NCBI RefSeq assembly: GCF_000168975.1
Contig: NZ_AAUW01000001.1
Span: 487,517-551,516, forward strand
Direction: 5' to 3'
Length of the DNA stretch: 64,000 nt
Source of the DNA: Roseibium aggregatum IAM 12614
Lineage (GTDB): Bacteria; Pseudomonadota; Alphaproteobacteria; Rhizobiales; Stappiaceae
The notes beneath the pieces were generated by a model that made no database searches, was not told the origin of the DNA, and saw only the letters and a list, made by a program, of their open reading frames with translations. Positions 58,888-64,000 of this stretch are shown here, in pieces (the stretch's first letter is position 1; the number at the start of each line of letters is the position of its first letter). A program made the translations under genes and the position numbers.

Positions 58888-60018
58888 ATGCGCATTAAGC
58901 CCAAAAGCCCGCGTGAAGCCTTGCAGCCCGAACCGGCGCCTGCGCCTCCGCAACGCTCCCGGCACGTACGCAACCCCTTCGTCATCCTGATCAACATGGT
59001 CATTACCTTGACCGTGTTCGGGCTTGCCGCATTCGGGGGCGCGCTTTATTTCGGTAAACAGAAGTTCGAGGAAAAGGGCCCGCTGCAGAAGGAGGCCACT
59101 GTGGTGATTTCCTCAGGGGCAGGTCTTTCCGGCATCACCGACAGGCTTTCGGGGCAGGGGGTCATCAGTGACAATCTGCTGGACGAGTGGATTTTCAATC
59201 TGGGCATCCGCTTCTACAAGAATGCCACCAAGCTGAAAGCCGGCGAATACGCCTTCGCGCCCGGTGTTTCCATGCAAGAGATCATGACCGATCTGGTGGA
59301 AGGCAATGCGGTCACCCATTCGGTAACGATCCCGGAAGGCTGGACAACTGCCCAGATCATCGAGCGTGTACGCGAGCATCCCGTGCTCGTCGGCGAGATC
59401 ACCGAAGCGCCGGCGGAAGGGGCCTTGCTTCCCGAGACCTATACGTTCGCGCGCGGGGCTTCCCGCCAGGAAGTCCTGAACCAGATGAAGGCAGCACAAT
59501 CCAAGCTGCTGGCCGAAATCTGGGGTCGCCGTACCGAGGGGCTGCCGGTGAAGTCACCCGAAGAGCTGGTCATCCTTGCGTCCATCGTGGAAAAGGAAAC
59601 GGCCCTTGCGGACGAGCGCCCGCGTGTGGCAGGCGTCTTCGTCAACCGCCTCAACAAGAACATGCGCCTGCAATCCGACCCGACGATCCTCTACGGGCTT
59701 TATGGCGGCGAGGCCTGGCTCAAGGATCGCTCGGCGATCAAGCAATCCGAGCTGAAGGCGGAAAACAAGTATAACACCTATCAGATCGACGGCTTGCCGC
59801 CGGGACCGATCGGCAACCCGGGCCGGGCGGCCATGGAAGCTGTCGCCAATCCGTCGCGCACGCAGGATCTCTACTTCGTGGCCGATGGAACCGGCGGGCA
59901 TATCTTCGCCGAGACCTACGAACAGCACCAGGCGAACGTCCGCAAGTGGCGTAAGGTGGAAAGAGAACGCCGCCAGGCGGAACAAGATCAGGAAACGCAG
60001 CCGGCCACATCCAATTGA
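58888..60018 (+). CDS. mltG: Endolytic murein transglycosylase MltG
   Basis: A 376-residue inner-membrane enzyme that cuts nascent glycan strands. The ATG at MRIKPKSPREALQ has GGAGGTG 10 bp upstream. A proline-rich cytoplasmic stretch of 35 residues precedes a membrane segment (FVILINMVITLTVFGLAAF). The YceG domain has the catalytic Glu in SIVEKETA near residue 235, and RLQSDPTILYG and DGLPPGPIGNPG are family-specific. Confidence 0.95.
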   Translation: MRIKPKSPREALQPEPAPAPPQRSRHVRNPFVILINMVITLTVFGLAAFGGALYFGKQKFEEKGPLQKEATVVISSGAGLSGITDRLSGQGVISDNLLDEWIFNLGIRFYKNATKLKAGEYAFAPGVSMQEIMTDLVEGNAVTHSVTIPEGWTTAQIIERVREHPVLVGEITEAPAEGALLPETYTFARGASRQEVLNQMKAAQSKLLAEIWGRRTEGLPVKSPEELVILASIVEKETALADERPRVAGVFVNRLNKNMRLQSDPTILYGLYGGEAWLKDRSAIKQSELKAENKYNTYQIDGLPPGPIGNPGRAAMEAVANPSRTQDLYFVADGTGGHIFAETYEQHQANVRKWRKVERERRQAEQDQETQPATSN

Positions 60019-60072
60019 CCGGAGCCCGCCGTGACGGCGGGCAGGAGGCGGCACTTTCGCGAAGGGGCACAC

Positions 60073-60966
60073 ATGGCACTTGCCAGCATGACGGGCTTTG
60101 CACGGGCTTTGGGTGAATCCGGAGCCGTGCGCTGGACCTGGGAACTGAGGTCTGTCAACGGCAAGTCGCTTGACCTTCGCATCCGGATCCCGACGGGGCT
60201 GGAGGCTCTTGAGCCGAAGATCCGCGAGCGCTGCGGCAAGCTGCTTCGGCGCGGGAATGTCTCCATCGGGCTCTCCATGCAGCGGGACCAGTCGGAACAG
60301 CAGCTTCAGGTCAATGAATCGGCGCTGGAAGCCGTTCTGGCGACCATCGATCTTCTCAAAAACCGCGTTCCGGATCTTGCTCCGCCGTCTCTCGACGCCA
60401 TTCTGGCGCAAAAGGGCGTCTTCGAGCTCAAGGAGCCTGAAGAAGACGAAGACGTTCAGGCGGCGCTTCACAACACCTTGCTGACGACACTGGATGCGGC
60501 GCTGATCGATCTCGTCGACATGCGCCACAGCGAGGGGCAGGCTATCGGCAAGGTCGTGCGCGATCAGATAGACAGGATCGCCGAACTGACACAGGCCGCA
60601 GAGGATCTGCCGGCACGCAAACCGGACGCCATCAAGGCGCGGCTGAAGCGCCAGCTTTCCGACCTGATGGATGCCTCGGACGGGCAGTTGGATCCGCAGC
60701 GCCTGCATCAGGAAGCTGTCTTTCTGGCCACCAAGGCCGACATTCGCGAAGAACTGGACCGACTGCATGCGCATGTGGCGGCGGTGCGCGAACTGATGGA
60801 CACCGGCGGAGCGATTGGCAGGCGCCTGGACTTCCTGGCCCAGGAATTTAACCGGGAAGCCAATACCTTGTGTTCAAAGTCCAACGACGTCGACCTGACC
60901 GCCATTGGACTGGACTTGAAGTCCTTTATCGATCAAATGCGTGAGCAGATACAGAATCTGGAGTGA
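60073..60966 (+). CDS. yicC: YicC family protein
   Basis: A 297-residue YicC/YloC protein. MALASMTGFARALGE and the C-terminal RLDFLAQEFNREANTLCSKS are the two hallmark motifs. The ATG has AAGGGG 9 bp upstream. Homologues in E. coli and B. subtilis are endoribonucleases or regulators of RNA stability; the details here are unknown. The stop lies 5 bp before the gmk start. Confidence 0.93.
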   Translation: MALASMTGFARALGESGAVRWTWELRSVNGKSLDLRIRIPTGLEALEPKIRERCGKLLRRGNVSIGLSMQRDQSEQQLQVNESALEAVLATIDLLKNRVPDLAPPSLDAILAQKGVFELKEPEEDEDVQAALHNTLLTTLDAALIDLVDMRHSEGQAIGKVVRDQIDRIAELTQAAEDLPARKPDAIKARLKRQLSDLMDASDGQLDPQRLHQEAVFLATKADIREELDRLHAHVAAVRELMDTGGAIGRRLDFLAQEFNREANTLCSKSNDVDLTAIGLDLKSFIDQMREQIQNLE

Positions 60967-60971
60967 GCCAC

Positions 60972-61679
60972 ATGTCCGACGCACCTGCCGGGACCTCAAC
61001 TGGAACCATCGTCAGTGCGGAGCAGGCCGAGCAGCAGCGCCGTGGCCTGATGCTGGTGCTGTCGTCGCCGTCCGGAGCCGGAAAATCGACCATCGCGCGT
61101 CTCTTGCTGCAGAACGAAGACAATCTTGCCCTGTCCATTTCCGTGACCACGCGCCCGCGCCGGTCCAGTGAAGTCGATGGCGTTCACTATCACTTTATCG
61201 ATGCTGGCCGTTTCGAGCAGATGCGCGAGCATGACGAATTGCTGGAGTGGGCTGAAGTGCATGGCAACTACTACGCCACACCGCGCGGACCAGTCGAAAA
61301 CGCCATCGAGAACGGCAAGGACATCCTGTTCGACATCGATATCCAGGGCACCTTCCAGCTCTATGAAAAGATGCGCGACGACGTCGTCTCCATCTTCATT
61401 TTGCCGCCGTCCATTGCGGAAATGAAATCGCGTCTGAAGCGGCGTGCGGAAGATGAGGACACCGTTATCCTCAAGCGCATGAAGACCGCTGTCGGGGAAA
61501 TGCGTCACTGGTCAAAATACGATTATGTCGTCGTCAATGACGATCTGGAGCGCGCCTATGAGAATGTCCGCGCAATCCTGAAGGCAGAGAGACTGAAACA
61601 ATTCCGCTCGCCGAAGATCGGGCCACTCATCCAAGGAATGGTCGACGATCTCGAAACGGAACTTGCTGAAAAGTCCTGA
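60972..61679 (+). CDS. gmk: Guanylate kinase
   Basis: A 235-residue enzyme that phosphorylates GMP to GDP. The P-loop is SSPSGAGKST. VTTRPRRSSEVDGVHYHF and the lid motif LKRRAEDEDTVILKRM are typical. The ATG at MSDAPAG has GGAG 8 bp upstream; a GTG three codons earlier overlaps that site. A 25-residue N-terminal extension precedes the usual start of the domain. It ends the mltG-yicC-gmk group. Confidence 0.96.
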   Translation: MSDAPAGTSTGTIVSAEQAEQQRRGLMLVLSSPSGAGKSTIARLLLQNEDNLALSISVTTRPRRSSEVDGVHYHFIDAGRFEQMREHDELLEWAEVHGNYYATPRGPVENAIENGKDILFDIDIQGTFQLYEKMRDDVVSIFILPPSIAEMKSRLKRRAEDEDTVILKRMKTAVGEMRHWSKYDYVVVNDDLERAYENVRAILKAERLKQFRSPKIGPLIQGMVDDLETELAEKS

Positions 61680-62020
61680 CTGATTAAACGCCTGCGGATA
61701 GAGGCATGTCCTGGCATTTGAATGAAGGCCAGAAACGGAGCCCGGTAGGGGACGCCGAACGGTGCGCGTCAACTATGACCTCGGCCCGTTGAGAGTGCTT
61801 TTCCAATTAGTCCTTTTCGTCCGTTTTGTGACTTTCGACAGCGTCGATAGATCGGGCAGACGCGCGTGAAAGGTGATTTAGACTTCGCCACCCGTGGTTG
61901 GGGCTTTTGCCAGACGCGTTAGCCCCAGGTTTGGCGATCCATTCGAGCGTGACTGCGTCGCGTGAACACTCGGAAGGAGGATCGCGAGGCAAACCGGAAG
62001 AGCCTGCATCCGGTCGTTTG
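61680..62020. other. Convergent intergenic region, gmk / ksgA
   Basis: This 341-bp gap separates two genes that end towards each other. I see only shadow reading frames and no clear hairpin with a T tract on either strand. A short T-rich stretch (61799-61820) is not preceded by a stem. Confidence 0.45.
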
Positions 62021-62872
62021 TTAAACTGCCTGAGCAGCCCGGAATGTGTTTGCAAGGTCGACGAAGCCTGCGATGTCGATCTCTTCTGCGCGAGCCGTCG
62101 GTTTCAAGCCGGCCTTTGTGACAAGCTCTTCAGCATCCGCAGACAGCGATTTGAGGCTCGCTCGCAGCATCTTGCGTCTTTGTCCAAAAGCGGCAGCGGT
62201 AATCTTTTCAAGGGCTTTCAGGTCGCAGGGCAGGGGCGAGGCGTTTGGTTCCAGATGGACGACTGCCGACGTCACCTTCGGGGGCGGCGTGAAGGCTTTG
62301 GGGCTGATATCGAACAGGATGCCCCCCTTGCAGCGCCAGCCTGCCAGCACGGCAAGCCTGCCATAGGCCTTTGACCCTGGCGACGCACTGATCCGTTCGC
62401 CAACTTCTTTCTGGAACATCAATGTCAGTGACGACCAGAACGGGGGCCAGTCCGGCGTTGTAATCCAGTTGATCAGCAACTGGGTGCCGACGTTATAAGG
62501 CAAGTTGGCCGCGATCCTGACCTTGTCGCCTCCGGTGAGCGCCACCGGGTCGATTTCAAGGGCATCGCCTTCAATGACTTCCAGACGGCCCGGGTAATGC
62601 GCAGAGATCTCGGCAAGAGCCGGCAGGCAGCGGCTGTCCTTTTCAATCGCAATCACCCGTTTCGCTCCGGCTGCCAGCAAGGCCCGGGTCAATCCTCCGG
62701 GTCCGGGGCCGACTTCCAGCACGGTGCAATCCTCAAGGCTACCTGCAGATCGAGCGATACGGGAGGTGAGATTGAGATCAAGCAGGAAATTCTGCCCCAG
62801 TGATTTCTTGGCGTTAAGGCCATGCTCGGCGATGACATCGCGCAACGGGGGCAAATCGTCTATCTGTGCCAT
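62021..62872 (-). CDS. rsmA: 16S rRNA dimethyltransferase
   Basis: A 283-residue enzyme (KsgA) that dimethylates two adjacent adenines near the 3' end of 16S r[21 protein letters not shown] at residues 18-36 is the family start, [14 protein letters not shown] is the SAM-binding motif and [14 protein letters not shown] the catalytic motif. The length is normal. It follows pdxA by 14 bp on the same strand. Confidence 0.96.
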   Translation of the reverse strand: MAQIDDLPPLRDVIAEHGLNAKKSLGQNFLLDLNLTSRIARSAGSLEDCTVLEVGPGPGGLTRALLAAGAKRVIAIEKDSRCLPALAEISAHYPGRLEVIEGDALEIDPVALTGGDKVRIAANLPYNVGTQLLINWITTPDWPPFWSSLTLMFQKEVGERISASPGSKAYGRLAVLAGWRCKGGILFDISPKAFTPPPKVTSAVVHLEPNASPLPCDLKALEKITAAAFGQRRKMLRASLKSLSADAEELVTKAGLKPTARAEEIDIAGFVDLANTFRAAQAV

Positions 62873-62886
62873 TGTTGGGTGTCGCT

Positions 62887-63906
62887 CTAGAACCGGTCAG
62901 GATTGGCAAGAACATCGGCCATGCGCAAGGACGCGGCGAAACTGTCAACCCTGGCTGTGCCGCTTCCTGCAAGGTCGTAGGCCGTGCCGTGATCGGGAGA
63001 CGTTCGGACGAAAGGCAGTCCGAGGGTCACATTGACGCTGTCATCGAAGCCGATGGTCTTCGCCGGTATCAGAACCTGGTCGTGATACATGCCGAGCACG
63101 CAGTCGTACTGCTGGCGGGCAGGCGGATGAAACAAGGTGTCGGCCGAATGCGGTCCGCTGGCGTTTATGCCCAGTGCCCGCAAGCGTGCAATGGCTGGCT
63201 CGATAACGTCACGCTCTTCCGTTCCAATCGAGCCGTTTTCGCCAGCGTGGGGGTTCAGACCGCAGATCGCAAGCCGTGGAGAGGCATAGCCAAATCGTGT
63301 TCCGAGGTCGTTCGCGGTGATCTCCGCGGTTTCGACGATCAGGTCTGTCGTAAGTGCTGAGGGAACATCGCGAAGGGGGATGTGAATGGTTACAGGAACG
63401 ACCATCAACTCCGGTCCGGCAATCATCATCACCGGTTTTGCCGGTTCCCCAGGCCAATGCTTTTTGGCCAGAGCGCCCAGATACTCCGTATGGCCGGGAA
63501 ATGCGAAACCGGTTCGGTAAAGAGCCGCCTTGTTGATCGGGTTGGTCACAAGCGCGCAGGCAACGCCTGATTTGATGTCCTCGACACACCCTTCAATCGC
63601 GGAAACGACAGAAGCTGCCGTTTCAGGTGCTTCCACACCCGGCTGGTCGGAAAGAGCCGGCCCGGTCTGCACGATGGGGAGCGCCTTTGGGAAAACTGCG
63701 GCAGCCTCGTCCTGTGCCACCATCTTGAGCCGTGCATTCAGCCCCATTCTTTGGGCTCGCCCTTGCAGCAGCGCTTCATCGCCGCGGATGTAGAACGGCG
63801 GCAGGCCTAGAGCCTTGCGATTGGCCCAGGCAATCAGAGCCAGATCCGGGCCGATCCCGGCAGGTTCTCCCATGCTGACGGCGATCGGCTTTTGATTTGA
63901 GCGCAT
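62887..63906 (-). CDS. pdxA: 4-hydroxythreonine-4-phosphate dehydrogenase
   Basis: A 339-residue enzyme of pyridoxal phosphate biosynthesis. [16 protein letters not shown] is the family start; metal-site histidines lie in [13 protein letters not shown] and [16 protein letters not shown], and [14 protein letters not shown] is the last motif. It starts 6 bp past the end of surA and precedes rsmA, the common lptD-surA-pdxA-rsmA order. Confidence 0.96.
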   Translation of the reverse strand: MRSNQKPIAVSMGEPAGIGPDLALIAWANRKALGLPPFYIRGDEALLQGRAQRMGLNARLKMVAQDEAAAVFPKALPIVQTGPALSDQPGVEAPETAASVVSAIEGCVEDIKSGVACALVTNPINKAALYRTGFAFPGHTEYLGALAKKHWPGEPAKPVMMIAGPELMVVPVTIHIPLRDVPSALTTDLIVETAEITANDLGTRFGYASPRLAICGLNPHAGENGSIGTEERDVIEPAIARLRALGINASGPHSADTLFHPPARQQYDCVLGMYHDQVLIPAKTIGFDDSVNVTLGLPFVRTSPDHGTAYDLAGSGTARVDSFAASLRMADVLANPDRF

Positions 63907-63912
63907 GCCGGA

Positions 63913-64000
63913 TCAGCGATAGATGATGGTGGAACGACGGCGGATTTCCAGGAGATAGCGACGGGACTGGCTTTCGCCTTCCTTCTGTCGCAGCTCGTTT
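63913..64000 (-). CDS. surA: SurA-like peptidyl-prolyl isomerase, C-terminal end (cut by window)
   Basis: Only the last 28 residues are visible on the minus strand, ending LRQKEGESQSRRYLLEIR and then RRSTIIYR. This matches the end of SurA-like periplasmic chaperones, and the position just upstream of pdxA supports it. The gene continues beyond the window. Confidence 0.65.
   Translation of the reverse strand, partial: NELRQKEGESQSRRYLLEIRRRSTIIYR

Noticed and set aside
1..64000. tRNA, rRNA, CRISPR, prophage or insertion sequence
   Set aside because: I saw no TTCGA-containing cloverleaf, no repeat-spacer array, no integrase or transposase and no long terminal repeats. A tool such as tRNAscan would settle the tRNA point.

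Overview
The window looks like chromosomal DNA of an alphaproteobacterium in the Hyphomicrobiales, most like the Stappia/Labrenzia/Roseibium group. That placement is inferred from protein character and gene order, not from a search. Supporting points are the order lptD-surA-pdxA-ksgA (only the end of surA is visible), the rpsF-rpsR-rplI / dnaB / alr / radA / cvpA / purF block, fabD-fabG-acpP-fabF-mltG-yicC-gmk, psd-pssA, a DUF2865 protein, a double-receiver GGDEF protein, and intergenic TTAA-N7-TTAA and GANTC motifs of the CtrA/CcrM type. There is no rRNA, tRNA, CRISPR array, prophage or insertion sequence that I can see. Almost all of it is core genome with small accessory insertions.

Layout. 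0-9 kb: end of an MFS transporter, gltX, a convergent DUF2865 exported protein, a MarR regulator, an MBL-fold protein with an acidic tail, a CreA-like protein, an ArsR regulator with the cysteine pair of persulfide sensors, a small secreted ORF and an L,D-transpeptidase. 9-16.6 kb: cysS, a pair of inverted repeats with a DUF559 nuclease-like gene and two GFA genes, cimA, rarD, a REC-REC-GGDEF protein and a LOG-family protein. 16.8-25.3 kb: a LysM protein, a candidate small RNA, arsR with an Atm1-type ABC exporter, a LysR gene divergent from a small ORF, psd-pssA, and a MarR-GNAT fusion. 25.4-30.8 kb: a padR-MFP-RND efflux operon with a clear operator.

31-45.7 kb: small membrane proteins, a PcaF-like thiolase, manC, znuC-znuB-zur (znuA not present), a Gfo/Idh/MocA oxidoreductase, NnrU, a YfgM-like protein-bamB-der, an inositol monophosphatase, VOC, HAD and SDR proteins. 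45.7-54.6 kb (all minus strand): purF, cvpA, radA, alr, a PilZ protein, dnaB, rplI, rpsR, rpsF. 55-61.7 kb (plus strand): the fatty-acid cluster fabD-fabG-acpP-fabF, then mltG, yicC, gmk. 62-64 kb (minus strand): ksgA, pdxA and the end of surA.

The most interesting signals are regulatory. Three intergenic TTAA-N7-TTAA sites (candidate CtrA boxes) lie upstream of dnaB, of a PilZ gene and of an unknown small membrane-protein gene, and the dnaB leader also carries five GANTC sites within 74 bp. Clear palindromic operators sit in front of padR, the MarR-GNAT fusion, arsR and lysR. Two intrinsic terminators with no matching gene just upstream suggest small RNAs, one of them with a promoter-like sequence. 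I did not find a clearly new multi-gene defence or metabolic system.
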